Assembly (NCBI RefSeq): GCF_029840635.1
Contig: NZ_JAOCCU010000026.1
Location: 1-64,000 of the forward strand
DNA length: 64,000 bases
Direction of reading: 5' to 3'
Source of the DNA: Mitsuaria sp. GD03876
GTDB taxonomy: Bacteria > Pseudomonadota > Gammaproteobacteria > Burkholderiales > Burkholderiaceae_C
Shown: positions 28,191-36,710 of the stretch, piece by piece
How positions within the stretch are numbered: the stretch's first letter is position 1
How the letters are laid out: each line of letters starts with the position of its first letter
Translations under genes and position numbers: made by a program
The notes under the pieces: model-generated
Databases searched by the model: none
The model's input: only the letters and a program-made list of their open reading frames with translations
Told to the model about the DNA's origin: nothing

Positions 28191-29015
28191 TCACAGCGCC
28201 TTGAACAACGAGGCGTACATGCGGCTCACTGCCAGCCGCTCGGGCCGGCGGCGCAGCCGCAGCGTGAGCTTGCCGGTGTCGTCGCGGTGGACGCGGTCGA
28301 TCGCGTCGACATGCACGATGTGGCCGCGGTGGACCTGCCAGAAGCGCTGCGGGTCGAGTTGCGGGAGCAACTCGCGCAGCGAGATCCGCACCAGGTACTC
28401 CTGGTCCGCGGTGAGCACGCGGACGTACTTGTCCGCCGCCTCGAGGTAGACCACCTCGTCCACCGGCAGCATCACGATCGCGTCGCCGACGCCGACCTGC
28501 AGGTGGCGCAGCGGCGCGGTCGCCGCCGGTCCCGCCACGGCGGACGCGACAGCGGGCGTCGCCCCGGCCGCGCCGCCGAGCAGGCCGCGCAACTGCTCGA
28601 TCGCCGAGGCCAGCGCCGCCGGCGGCGCCTGCCGCTGCGCCAGCGCCGCCTGCAGCCGCGTCACCGTCTGGCCGAGCCGCTCGCGCTGCACCGGCTTGAG
28701 CACGTAGTCGACGGCCGCGCGCTCGAAGGCCTGCAGCGCGAACTGGTCGTAGGCGGTGACGAAGACCAGCAGCGGGAACGGCGTGTCGTCGGGCCAGTCG
28801 TCGGCCAGCTGCGTGGCGGCCTCCAGGCCGGTCATGCCGGGCATGCGGATGTCGAGGAAACACACCGCGGGCCGGTGCCGCAGGGCCAGGTCCACCGCTT
28901 CCTCGCCGTGGGTCGCCATCGCGACCACGTCCAGCTCGGGCCACAGCGCCCGCAGTTCCTGGCGCAGGTGGGCGGCCAGCAGTTCCTCGTCTTCGGCGAT
29001 CAGGGCGGTGGGCAT
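28191..29015 (-). CDS. LytTR-family response regulator
   Basis: A 274-residue regulator with an N-terminal receiver (phospho-acceptor Asp55 in FLDIRMPG, Lys near residue 106) and a C-terminal LytTR DNA-binding domain (about 170-270), recognised by YLEAADKYVRV, the RFWQVHRGHIVHVDAI segment and the final RLRRR strand. A linker rich in Ala separates them. LytTR regulators bind paired short direct repeats. The ATG 29015 has a GAGGT site and lies 8 bases after the kinase stop, so the two form a two-component pair of the AlgZ/AlgR or LytS/LytR type. Targets are unknown. Confidence 0.93.
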   Translation of the reverse strand: MPTALIAEDEELLAAHLRQELRALWPELDVVAMATHGEEAVDLALRHRPAVCFLDIRMPGMTGLEAATQLADDWPDDTPFPLLVFVTAYDQFALQAFERAAVDYVLKPVQRERLGQTVTRLQAALAQRQAPPAALASAIEQLRGLLGGAAGATPAVASAVAGPAATAPLRHLQVGVGDAIVMLPVDEVVYLEAADKYVRVLTADQEYLVRISLRELLPQLDPQRFWQVHRGHIVHVDAIDRVHRDDTGKLTLRLRRRPERLAVSRMYASLFKAL

Positions 29016-29023
29016 CGGGGACC

Positions 29024-30139
29024 TCAAGTCGGCGTGAAGGGGGTGGGCATCGGCAGGCGGATGCGCGCGATCGTGCCGCCGCCGTCGCGGCGGCGCACGT
29101 CCAGCGCGGCGTCCGGCCCGCAAGCGACCGCGAGGCGTTCGCGGACCTGCGTCGTGCCGAAGCCGCCGCCCGGCGTCGGCGCCGCCGCCGGGTCGAAGCC
29201 GGCGCCGTCGTCCTCGACGTCCAGCACCAGCCGGTCGCCGTCGCGCGCGGCGCGCACCGTCAGCGAACCGCCGCCGACATGCGGCTCCAGGCCGTGCTTG
29301 ATCGCGTTCTCCACCAGCGGCTGCAGCAGCAGCGGCGGCACCGCGACCTCGGCCAGCGCCGGCGGCAACTCGAAGGCGAAACGCAGCCGCGCGCCCATGC
29401 GCACCTGCATCAGGGCCAGGTAGTCGGCCAGGCGCGCGAACTCGTCCTTGAGCGGGTGGCGCTCGGCCCGCGAGGCCGACAGCGTCGCGCGCAGGAAGGC
29501 GATCAGGTGGTCGAGCATCGCCTGCGCCCGTTCCGCGTCCAGGCCGATCAGCACCCGCAGGTTGGCCAGCGTGTTGAACAGCATGTGGGGCTCGAGCTGC
29601 GATTCGAGCAGCCGCAGCTGCGTCTCGGCGGCCTGGCGGCGCAGCGTCTCGGCGCGGGCCTCGGCATCGGCCAGGCGATGGCGGTGCAGGAAGAAGCCGG
29701 TGGCGGCGAAGCCCGGGATCAGCGACACCACCATCACGCCGACCGCGCGGCGCAGCGAGATCGACATCAGGCTGTGCTCGCGCAGCCCGGTGACGGCGTT
29801 GGCGATCTCCACGCCGAGCGAGTAACCGACCATCGTGCCCAGCACCAGGCTGACCACCATCAGCGGCCAACCCGGCCAGCCGTCGCGGTCGGCCGGTTCG
29901 GCCGGCGCCCGGCCCAGTCGCCGCAGCACCGCGCGGCGGAGCGCGCTCAGCGCGAAGCGCAGCCCATTGATGCAGGTGCTGCAGCACAGCGAGATGAAGA
30001 AGCAGTAGACCAGCGTCGAACCCAGCGGCTGCCCCAGCACCGCCACCAGCGCCAGCGAGATGACCACCGCGATGATCGAGACGACCATCAGCTGCTTGAG
30101 CCACCAGGCGAGGGTGAGGGGGCGGGCGGAAGCGGTCAT
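29024..30139 (-). CDS. LytS/AlgZ-like membrane histidine kinase
   Basis: A 371-residue kinase with four membrane helices in the first 160 residues (two pairs, about 13-35, 42-62, 90-112, 133-153) and almost no periplasmic loops. A His_kinase-type phospho-acceptor follows in LEPHMLFNTLANLR, then an HATPase domain with LVENAIKHG and DDGAGFD motifs. This is the minimal sensor kinase class that partners with LytTR regulators, encoded directly downstream. The signal is unknown, probably in the membrane. The start, ATG 30139, leaves an 83-base gap to the membrane-protein gene stop. Confidence 0.92.
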   Translation of the reverse strand: MTASARPLTLAWWLKQLMVVSIIAVVISLALVAVLGQPLGSTLVYCFFISLCCSTCINGLRFALSALRRAVLRRLGRAPAEPADRDGWPGWPLMVVSLVLGTMVGYSLGVEIANAVTGLREHSLMSISLRRAVGVMVVSLIPGFAATGFFLHRHRLADAEARAETLRRQAAETQLRLLESQLEPHMLFNTLANLRVLIGLDAERAQAMLDHLIAFLRATLSASRAERHPLKDEFARLADYLALMQVRMGARLRFAFELPPALAEVAVPPLLLQPLVENAIKHGLEPHVGGGSLTVRAARDGDRLVLDVEDDGAGFDPAAAPTPGGGFGTTQVRERLAVACGPDAALDVRRRDGGGTIARIRLPMPTPFTPT

Positions 30140-30222
30140 CGGGTCGGTCGGGTGGTCGCGGGGGACGGCAGGCGGGCGGGGGCGGTTTCAGGCGTCAGGC
30201 GTCGGGGGCAAGGGCGTCCGCC

Positions 30223-30750
30223 TCAGGCGGCGACGGCGGCGGCCGGGCGGGGACGGGCGCTCAGGATGCTCAGCGAACGGCCCAGGAAGCAACCGCTGAG
30301 GAAACCGAAGGCGGCGCTGGTGCCGACGGCGAAGCCGAGCTGGTGGGCGACGGCCGGATGCACCGCCAGCGTCATCGCGGCATAGGCCTTGAGCACGAAG
30401 ATGCTGAGCATCAGCCCCATCGGGATCCAGCTGCCGGGCACGTGGAAGCGGCGCTCGGCCACGTCGTAGCGCACCTGGCCGGGCCAGCGCAGCGCGCGGA
30501 CCAGGCCCGCGCCGGCCAGCAGGCCCAGGGCCCAGGCGCCGCCGGCGGGGCTGAACAGGCCGGCGCCGCTGCGCACGCCCATCAGGCCGATCACCAGCCA
30601 GACGATGGGCAGGATCACGACGCGGCGGGTGGCCATCGTCGTGGCGCGGCTGAGCTTGAAGCCCATCGCCAGGATGGCGGCCAGGATGGCCCAGACGAAC
30701 AGCGGGATGTGGTTCAGGATGTCGAGGAGGGAAGGGGCGGCGTGTTGCAT
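30223..30750 (-). CDS. Small integral membrane protein of unknown function
   Basis: A 175-residue protein with about five to six hydrophobic helices and short loops. It is on the same strand as the LytS/LytTR pair and 83 bases upstream of the kinase gene, so it could be co-transcribed with it. A CTGGAGC ribosome site precedes ATG 30750. I do not recognise a characterised domain; it resembles uncharacterised Burkholderiales membrane proteins (DUF6622-like, from memory and not checked). No conserved polar residues suggest transport. Confidence 0.65.
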   Translation of the reverse strand: MQHAAPSLLDILNHIPLFVWAILAAILAMGFKLSRATTMATRRVVILPIVWLVIGLMGVRSGAGLFSPAGGAWALGLLAGAGLVRALRWPGQVRYDVAERRFHVPGSWIPMGLMLSIFVLKAYAAMTLAVHPAVAHQLGFAVGTSAAFGFLSGCFLGRSLSILSARPRPAAAVAA

Positions 30751-30872
30751 GGCGGGCTCCAGGTCGTGTCGGAATGGACGCGACTGTCCCGCGCCGGGCG
30801 GGTGGGAACCATCGGGTTGCGACGAGTCGCCGGGCGGCGGCGCCAACGGCGGCCGGCGTTCGCCAGCGGTGC

Positions 30873-31730
30873 TCAATGGGAGGCGGCGATGCCCCCGCCC
30901 AGGCGTTGCTGGCGCTGGCGCAGGAAGGCTTCGGCCATGCTGGACTCGGGCTGCAGGCGCTGGCCGATGTAGAGCTCCTGGCGGCGCTCGGTGATCTGGG
31001 CGCGCAGCCGGTTGGCCATGATGCCCAGCGGGTCCAGGCCTTTCTTCTCGGCGCGTTCGATCGACTCGCCGAGCTCGTGCATCGTGTGGCTCTTCAGCAG
31101 CGCCAGGTGGGCCTGGACCACCCGCAGCCGGCCCTGGACCGCGCGTTCGGCGCCGCGCAGCCATTCCATGACCGCGTCGGCGTCGCCGCCGCGGACCTTG
31201 ACCGGGCTTTCGCCGGCGGTCAGCAGCAGGGCTTCCAGCCGGCCGCGGTCGCCGGCGGCGTAGGCCTCGTTGACCTCGGCCATCTTGCGTTCGCGGTGGA
31301 TGCGTTCGGCGTCGTCCGGCGCCAGGTCCGGATGCAGCCGCTTGGCGGCGCGCCGGTACAGCGTCTTGAGCGGCGGCGGGCCCACCTGGACCAGCCCGCC
31401 CTCGGGCTCGGCCGGGAGCGGGGCACCGGCGGGCAGCACCGGCAGCTGAGGCATCGCGCTGGCGCGGGGCGGTTCGGGCGCGCGGGTGTCCAGGCCGTTG
31501 CGGGCCAGGGCGTCGTGCAGGTAGCGCATCGCGCAGTAGAGCTGCGATTCGAGCGCGTCCAGCTCCATGTACAGCGGGCCCAGCGCGGCGACGTAGCGGT
31601 CGACGAAGCGCTGCATGCGCGCGCGGCAGTCGGCGTAGTCGGCTTCCAGGGACGACAGGTAGCGCTGGAGGTCGGCCAACTGCTCGCGGCGGCGCTCGAA
31701 TTCGCGCGGCGTGATGGCCTGGCTGAGCAT
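30873..31730 (-). CDS. J-domain-like protein with flanking coiled coils
   Basis: A 285-residue soluble protein. Residues 1-75 are helical and coiled-coil-like, a Pro-rich linker follows (85-120), then a short J-domain-like segment at about 120-160 with YRRAAKRLHPD containing the HPD tripeptide at 133-135, and a long C-terminal helical region (about 165-285). The HPD motif is the part of DnaJ proteins that triggers ATP hydrolysis by DnaK, so this could recruit DnaK to a specific client. Only helices II and III of a J domain are clear. The ATG 31730 has an AGGGA site. It is a single gene with no informative neighbour. Confidence 0.7.
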   Translation of the reverse strand: MLSQAITPREFERRREQLADLQRYLSSLEADYADCRARMQRFVDRYVAALGPLYMELDALESQLYCAMRYLHDALARNGLDTRAPEPPRASAMPQLPVLPAGAPLPAEPEGGLVQVGPPPLKTLYRRAAKRLHPDLAPDDAERIHRERKMAEVNEAYAAGDRGRLEALLLTAGESPVKVRGGDADAVMEWLRGAERAVQGRLRVVQAHLALLKSHTMHELGESIERAEKKGLDPLGIMANRLRAQITERRQELYIGQRLQPESSMAEAFLRQRQQRLGGGIAASH

Positions 31731-31882
31731 GTGGATCGGGTCCCTGGACGATGTCGTGTTGACTGCCGATTTTGCCGCGCGGCCATGACCCTTCAAAGCG
31801 CAAACAGGCCGCCGCCGGGCTGTTTTTCTCAGCGTTTTCACCAGGGGCCGGGCGAGCCTCGCCCAAGTCGGGTGGCGGATCC

Positions 31883-32806
31883 TCAGCGGGGAAGCTCGTG
31901 GATCAGGTCGATCAGGGCGCGCAAGGCCGCCGGGATGTGGCGGTGCCCGGCGTAGTACAGGCACAGGGGCGGCAGCGGGGCGGCCCAGCCGTCCAGCACC
32001 CGGCGCAGCCGGCCGGCGCGGAGGTCCTCCTCGACGTACCACTCGGCGACCTGCGCCAGCCCGAGTCCGGCGCGGGCCGCCTCCAGCATCAGCAGCGGCG
32101 AGTCCAGCACCATCGGCCCCGGGACGTCGACGGCCTGCGTGGCCGGCGCCTTGGCGCGCCGCGCCGTCCCGCCGTGCGTGGCGGCGAACTCCCAGGGCGA
32201 CGCCAGCCCGCTGGGCAGGCGCGCCCGGATGCAGGCGTGGCGCGTCAGTTCCGCCGGCGCCGCCGGGGTGCCATGGCGTTCGAAGTAGTCCGGCGATCCG
32301 ACGACCGCCAGCCGCGGGGGCGGCCCGATCGGGACCCGGATCATGTCGCGCGGCACCTGCGGCGCGAGGCGCAGGCCGGCGTCGAAGCCCTCGGCGACGA
32401 TTTCCACCAGCCGTCCTTCGGTGACCACGTCCAGCGTGACGCCGGGATGCCGGCGCAGGAACTCAGCCAGCACCGGCCGGAACACCATCTGCGCCGCGCC
32501 CAGCGAGCTGTTGATCCGCAGCGGGCCGGTCGGCGGCCGCGCCCGGTCGCCCGCGGCGGCGACCGCCTCCTGGATCTGCGAGACCGCCGGCGCGATGCGC
32601 TCGACGAATCGCCGGCCCGCCTCGGTCAGCGAGACGCTGCGGGTCGTGCGATGGAACAGCCGCGCGCCCAGCCGCGCCTCCAGGCCCGCCACCGCGTTGC
32701 TCACCGCGGAGGTCGACATCTCCAGCTCCACCGCCGCCGGCCGGAATCCCTGCCGGCGCGCGACGGCCAGCACCACTTCGAACTCGGTCAGGCTGTCCTT
32801 GCGCAT
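31883..32806 (-). CDS. LysR-family transcriptional regulator
   Basis: A 307-residue regulator with a winged helix-turn-helix in the first 60 residues (the AVSNAVAGLEARLGARLFHRTTRSVSLT region is split around the recognition helix) and a C-terminal co-inducer-binding domain. It is divergent from an aldehyde dehydrogenase gene across 109 bp, the classic layout in which a LysR protein controls its neighbour from the shared promoter region. The inducer would then be the aldehyde substrate or a related compound. Confidence 0.93.
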   Translation of the reverse strand: MRKDSLTEFEVVLAVARRQGFRPAAVELEMSTSAVSNAVAGLEARLGARLFHRTTRSVSLTEAGRRFVERIAPAVSQIQEAVAAAGDRARPPTGPLRINSSLGAAQMVFRPVLAEFLRRHPGVTLDVVTEGRLVEIVAEGFDAGLRLAPQVPRDMIRVPIGPPPRLAVVGSPDYFERHGTPAAPAELTRHACIRARLPSGLASPWEFAATHGGTARRAKAPATQAVDVPGPMVLDSPLLMLEAARAGLGLAQVAEWYVEEDLRAGRLRRVLDGWAAPLPPLCLYYAGHRHIPAALRALIDLIHELPR

Positions 32807-32915
32807 GCGGCGATTGTTCCGTGATCCGGGACGACGCGTCCAGCATTGACTGGCTTATCGGAATGGTGGCCGCTGCCTACAGTGGCGGCACCGATCCACC
32901 CGACCAGGACTTGCC

Positions 32916-34343
32916 ATGCGGACTTTCGACCAGCACTACATCGACGGCGCCTTCGTGCCGGCGACCGGCGACGAGGTCGTCGAACTCCTGAACCCGGCCA
33001 CCGGGCAGGCGATCGGGCGGGCCCGCCTCGGCCGGCGCGAGGACGCGCGCCGCGCGATCGAGGCGGCGATGCGGGCCCAGGCCACGTTCGGGCGATCGAC
33101 GGTGGTGGCGCGGGTCGCGCTGCTGGAGCGGCTGCGGGACGCGATGCTGGCCAACGCCGACGCGTTGCGCGAGGCGTCGATCCTGGAGTACGGCGGCCCG
33201 ATGGCCCGCTCCCAATGGGTCGCCCAGTACGCGGCGCAATGCTTCGGCGACGCGGCGCGCCTGCTGGCCGGTTACGCCTTCGAGCGGCCCGTGGGGGCCG
33301 ACGGCGCCTCGACGCTCGTGATGACGCCGGTCGGCGTGGCCGGGCTCTTCGCGCCCTGGAACGCGGCGGCGGGAACCCTGGCCAGCAAGCTGGCCGCGGC
33401 GATCGCGGCCGGCTGCGCCAGCGTGCTCAAGCCCAGCGAGCTCAGCCCCTGGCAGGCCGAGATCTTCGCCCGCGCGGTCCACGAGGCCGGCGTGCCGCCC
33501 GGGGTCGTCAACCTGGTCATCGGTCGCGGCGAGGAGGTCGGCGACGAGATCGTCACCCATCCCGGCGTGGCCAAGCTGTCGTTCACCGGCTCGACGGCGA
33601 CCGGCAAGCGCATCGCCCGCGCCGCCGTCGACACGATGAAGCGCGTCAGCCTGGCGCTGTCGGGCAAGTCGGCCTCGTTGTTGCTCGACGACGCCGACCT
33701 GGCCGCCGCGATCCCGCTGGCGCTGGGCGCCGCCTTCATGAACAGCGGGCAGGCGTGCGTGGCGGGCACGCGCCTGCTGGTGCCGCGGGGCCGGATGGAC
33801 GAGGTCGTCGAGCGGCTGCGCGGCGCCGTCGCCGCGATGCGGGTCGGCGACCCCGGCGATCCCGCGACCACGATCGGCCCGATGGCCAGCCAGGCGCAGT
33901 TCGACCGCATCCAGCAGTTCATCGGCCGCGGCCTGGCGCAAGGCGCGACGCTGGTGGCCGGCGGACCGGGCCGGCCGGACGGCTTGCCGAAGGGCTGGTT
34001 CGCGCGGCCCACCGTCTTCGCCGACGTGCGCAACGACATGGACATCGCCCGCGAGGAGATCTTCGGTCCGGTGCTGTCGGTGTTGCCGGTCGACTCGGAG
34101 GACGACGCGATCGCGGTGGCCAACGACTCGCCGTACGGGCTGCAGGCCTATGTCTTCTCGGCCGACGCGGCCCGGGCGCGGCGCGTGGCGTCGCGGCTGG
34201 AGGCCGGGACCGTGCTGATCAACCGCGTGGCGCCGGACCTGCTCGCGCCGTTCGGGGGCGTCAAGCAGTCCGGACAGGGGCGCGAGTTCGGCCTGGCCGG
34301 CCTCGAGGCCTTCCTCGAGCCCAAGACCGTGACCCTGGGCTGA
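32916..34343 (+). CDS. Aldehyde dehydrogenase family protein with altered Glu motif
   Basis: A 475-residue NAD(P)-dependent dehydrogenase fold. The nucleophile Cys281 (NSGQACVAG), the oxyanion Asn of the PWN segment, the coenzyme-gripping Lys (KPSE) and the later EEIFGPV motif are intact. The usual ELGGK motif reads ALSGK (Ala247), so the general-base glutamate is missing. Such loss is known in CoA-acylating members, or it may lower hydrolytic activity. A LysR gene is divergent upstream. The substrate is unknown. No operon partner follows. Confidence 0.9.
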   Translation: MRTFDQHYIDGAFVPATGDEVVELLNPATGQAIGRARLGRREDARRAIEAAMRAQATFGRSTVVARVALLERLRDAMLANADALREASILEYGGPMARSQWVAQYAAQCFGDAARLLAGYAFERPVGADGASTLVMTPVGVAGLFAPWNAAAGTLASKLAAAIAAGCASVLKPSELSPWQAEIFARAVHEAGVPPGVVNLVIGRGEEVGDEIVTHPGVAKLSFTGSTATGKRIARAAVDTMKRVSLALSGKSASLLLDDADLAAAIPLALGAAFMNSGQACVAGTRLLVPRGRMDEVVERLRGAVAAMRVGDPGDPATTIGPMASQAQFDRIQQFIGRGLAQGATLVAGGPGRPDGLPKGWFARPTVFADVRNDMDIAREEIFGPVLSVLPVDSEDDAIAVANDSPYGLQAYVFSADAARARRVASRLEAGTVLINRVAPDLLAPFGGVKQSGQGREFGLAGLEAFLEPKTVTLG

Positions 34344-34459
34344 ACGGCGGCCGCGGCGGGATCGGTGAAACCGAACCGCCGGCAAGGAAGTTCGGCATTG
34401 AGCCGCGGCGGGCGTCCGCCCACACTGCGGCCCGTCGTCCATTCCTTGATCGAAACGCC

Positions 34460-34627
34460 TTGAACGAGCTCAGTACCCCTGTCATCGCCGGCCTGCTGTT
34501 CACCGCCACGCTGGCCATCGTCGCGCTGATGGCCTGGAAGGGCGACAGCGAACGCCGCGACGTCACCTTCCTCGCCTCGGCGGCCAGCGTCGGCGGCGTG
34601 TGCACCGCGATCGCCGCGGTGTTCTGA
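34460..34627 (+). CDS. Possible small membrane protein (55 aa, TTG start)
   Basis: The 430-bp gap between the aldehyde dehydrogenase and the receiver gene (34344-34773) contains this frame. It would start at TTG 34460 and encode MNELSTPVIAGLLFTATLAI, a charged turn (WKGDSERRD) and a second hydrophobic helix ending AIAAVF. The two-helix pattern with a charged loop is unlikely by chance, but the ribosome site is poor and the start is a rare codon. Nothing else is visible in the gap. Confidence 0.35.
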   Translation: MNELSTPVIAGLLFTATLAIVALMAWKGDSERRDVTFLASAASVGGVCTAIAAVF

Positions 34628-34773
34628 GACCGCGCGGTCCGGCGCGGCCCGCGGCGCCGGCCGCGGCGACCCCCTCGGATACGCCCGGTTGCGAACTGGA
34701 CGTCCCTGCCGCTGCCGGGTGATTCGGCCCCGGGCCAGAATCACGGCCGTTCCGGCTCGAGCAAGGGGAGGGC

Positions 34774-35148
34774 ATGCGAGTTCTGCTCGTCGAGGATTCC
34801 GAGTTCGTTCGCACGCAGTTCCTGCGGCTGTTCGAAGGCCTGTCCTTCGTCGAGGTCGTCGGCTACGCGGACAGCGAGGAGGACGCGGTGCAGGCGATCG
34901 CGGCGCTGGCGCCCGACGTCGTGCTGGTCGACCTGAACCTGGAGGTGGGTTCCGGCATGCATGTGCTGCGGCGCGCCCGCCAGGGCGGCTACACCGGCAA
35001 GCTGTGGGTGCTCAGCGGCCGCGATCCCGATTTCTATCGCACGCTGTGCGAGAAGCACGGCGCCGACGGCTTCTACGACAAGGCGCATGAGCAGCTGCAG
35101 CTGATGGACGACCTGCGCCGGCTGGCGGGCGAGCCGCCGGTGTTCTGA
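34774..35148 (+). CDS. Single-domain response regulator (receiver only)
   Basis: A 124-residue CheY-like receiver. The acidic pair (Glu7, Asp8), phospho-acceptor Asp53 (LVDLNL), Ser86-equivalent (VLSGR) and conserved Lys in FYDKAHE are present. There is no output domain. It has a GGGGAGG ribosome site. It is not next to a kinase, so it may act as a phosphate shuttle or protein-binding switch for a distant partner; it is less CheY-like than NtrC-receiver-like. Confidence 0.9.
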   Translation: MRVLLVEDSEFVRTQFLRLFEGLSFVEVVGYADSEEDAVQAIAALAPDVVLVDLNLEVGSGMHVLRRARQGGYTGKLWVLSGRDPDFYRTLCEKHGADGFYDKAHEQLQLMDDLRRLAGEPPVF

Positions 35149-35193
35149 CCCGGCGGGGGCGCAACGCCTCCCGACGTCGCGGCGTCGATCGCG

Positions 35194-35412
35194 TCAGGGG
35201 CCGCAGCCGGCCATCGCCATCACGCCGTCCACCTGCAACAGCGCCACGCTGAGCGGGTCCGCCACCAGCGACGCGGCCATCGCGACCAGCCCCACGCCCA
35301 GCCGCAGCACGCGAGCCGCGCGCGGCAACGGCCGCAGCGCCGCGATCAGGAAGGGCGCGCTCACGCCCGCCATGAACAGCAGGTTCATCAGGGCATGCAT
35401 CGCGGCGTCCAC
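35194..35412 (-). CDS. Small hydrophobic protein (72 aa) at the end of the GNAT/HDO operon
   Basis: A 72-residue protein with two or three hydrophobic helices and a Cys near the C-terminus. GTG 35412 is favoured over the internal ATG 35400 because GGAG sits 5 bases before it, directly after the stop of the PLP-enzyme gene (15 bases). This fits a fifth gene of that operon. No domain is recognised, and the coding potential is moderate. Confidence 0.45.
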   Translation of the reverse strand: MDAAMHALMNLLFMAGVSAPFLIAALRPLPRAARVLRLGVGLVAMAASLVADPLSVALLQVDGVMAMAGCGP

Positions 35413-35427
35413 GGAAGCTCCGCCGCT

Positions 35428-36672
35428 TCAGCTCAGCGACGCGAGATCGCGGTGCTGCGCGAGCGGCACCGCCGATGCCGATGCCGGCTCCGGCGCCGGC
35501 TCGGGCAGCCCGTCCATCGCGCGGTCGAGGTCCTCCATCAGGTCGGAGACGTTCTCCAGCCCGACCGACAGCCGCAGCAGGTCCTCGCCGATGCCGGTCC
35601 GCTGGCGCTCGGCCAGCGAGAGCTTGCCGTGCGTGGTCGAGGCCGGGTGCGTGATCATCGTGCGGGTGTCGCCGATGCTGGTCGCGATGGAGATCAGCCG
35701 CAGGCCGTCCACCACCGACCAGGCGGCCTCGCGCCCGCCGCGCACGCGCAGGCTCAGCACGCCGCCGTAGCCCGACTGCTGGGCGACGGCCAGCGCATGC
35801 TGCGGATGCGTCGCCAGGCCCGTGTACGCCACGTCGAGCACCGCCGGCGAGGCCTTCAGCCAGCGCGCGAGCTGCAGCGCGTTGGACGAGATCGCCGCCA
35901 TGCGCAGGTGCAGCGTCTCCAGGCTCTTGAGCAGCAGCCACGCGTCCATCGCGCCGAGCGACGCGCCGGTGACGCGCAGCACGCCGCGCAGGTCCGCCAT
36001 CGGCCGCTCCGCGCCGACGACCAGGCCGGCGACGACGCGGCCATGGCCGTCCATGTACTTGCCGGCGGAGTGCATGACGACGTCGGCGCCCAGGCGCAGC
36101 GGGTTCTGCTGGTAGGGCGTGAGCAGCGTGTTGTCGACCACCAGCAGCGCGCCGCGCGCATGCGCCAGCAGCGAGACCGCCGCGATGTCGCCGACGCTCT
36201 GCAGCGGATTGGACGGCGTCTCCATGAAGGCGAAGGCGGTGGCGTCGTCGATCGCCGCGTCCCATTGCGCCAGGTCGGTCAGGTCGACGATCCGCACCTC
36301 CACGCCCAGCTTGCCGAAGTACTGCCGGAAGGCGGTGAGCGTGGTGCCGAAGACGTCGCGGGAGCAGACGATGTTCTTGCCGATGGCCACCCAGGCATGG
36401 GCCATCGCGACGATCGCGGCCATGCCGGAGGAGAAGGCGACCGCCGCCTCCGCCCGCTCCATCGCGGCCAGGCGGCGCTCCAGAGCCTGCACCGTCGGAT
36501 TGGAGAAGCGCGAATAGACGTTGCCCGGCGCCGCGCCGCTGAACTTCTGCGCGGCGTCGGCGGCGGAGCGGAAGACATACGCGGCCGTCATCGCGATCGG
36601 CTCGCAGTGCACGTCGCCCAGGTCCTGGAACTGCGCGGTGCGGACCGCGGTGGTGAACGGTTGGTGATCCAA
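35428..36672 (-). CDS. Divergent Cys/Met-metabolism PLP-dependent enzyme (MetZ-like)
   Basis: A 414-residue fold-type I PLP enzyme of the cystathionine gamma-synthase/O-succinylhomoserine sulfhydrylase group. The Schiff-base Lys205 lies in HSAGKYMDG, the cofactor Asp180 in VVDN, and YSRFSNPT and ETPSNP are present. Compared with housekeeping MetZ, the lysine motif is SAGKYMDGHG rather than the usual SATKYxDGQG, and the active-site loop DNTLLTPYQQNP is atypical, so it may have a special substrate. The start is TTG 36672, supported by a GAGGAA site 8 bases upstream; no in-frame ATG suits. It is the fourth gene of an operon with GNAT, di-iron oxidase and MFS genes, which argues for a dedicated pathway rather than methionine supply. 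Confidence 0.87.
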   Translation of the reverse strand: MDHQPFTTAVRTAQFQDLGDVHCEPIAMTAAYVFRSAADAAQKFSGAAPGNVYSRFSNPTVQALERRLAAMERAEAAVAFSSGMAAIVAMAHAWVAIGKNIVCSRDVFGTTLTAFRQYFGKLGVEVRIVDLTDLAQWDAAIDDATAFAFMETPSNPLQSVGDIAAVSLLAHARGALLVVDNTLLTPYQQNPLRLGADVVMHSAGKYMDGHGRVVAGLVVGAERPMADLRGVLRVTGASLGAMDAWLLLKSLETLHLRMAAISSNALQLARWLKASPAVLDVAYTGLATHPQHALAVAQQSGYGGVLSLRVRGGREAAWSVVDGLRLISIATSIGDTRTMITHPASTTHGKLSLAERQRTGIGEDLLRLSVGLENVSDLMEDLDRAMDGLPEPAPEPASASAVPLAQHRDLASLS

Positions 36673-36710
36673 GGGACGGTTCCTCGCAAGGACTTCAACG
36701 GGATCGGGGC

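Noticed and set aside
35428-36672. Housekeeping metZ
   Set aside because: Lysine and active-site loop motifs diverge and the operon context is not methionine synthesis; the symbol was left empty.
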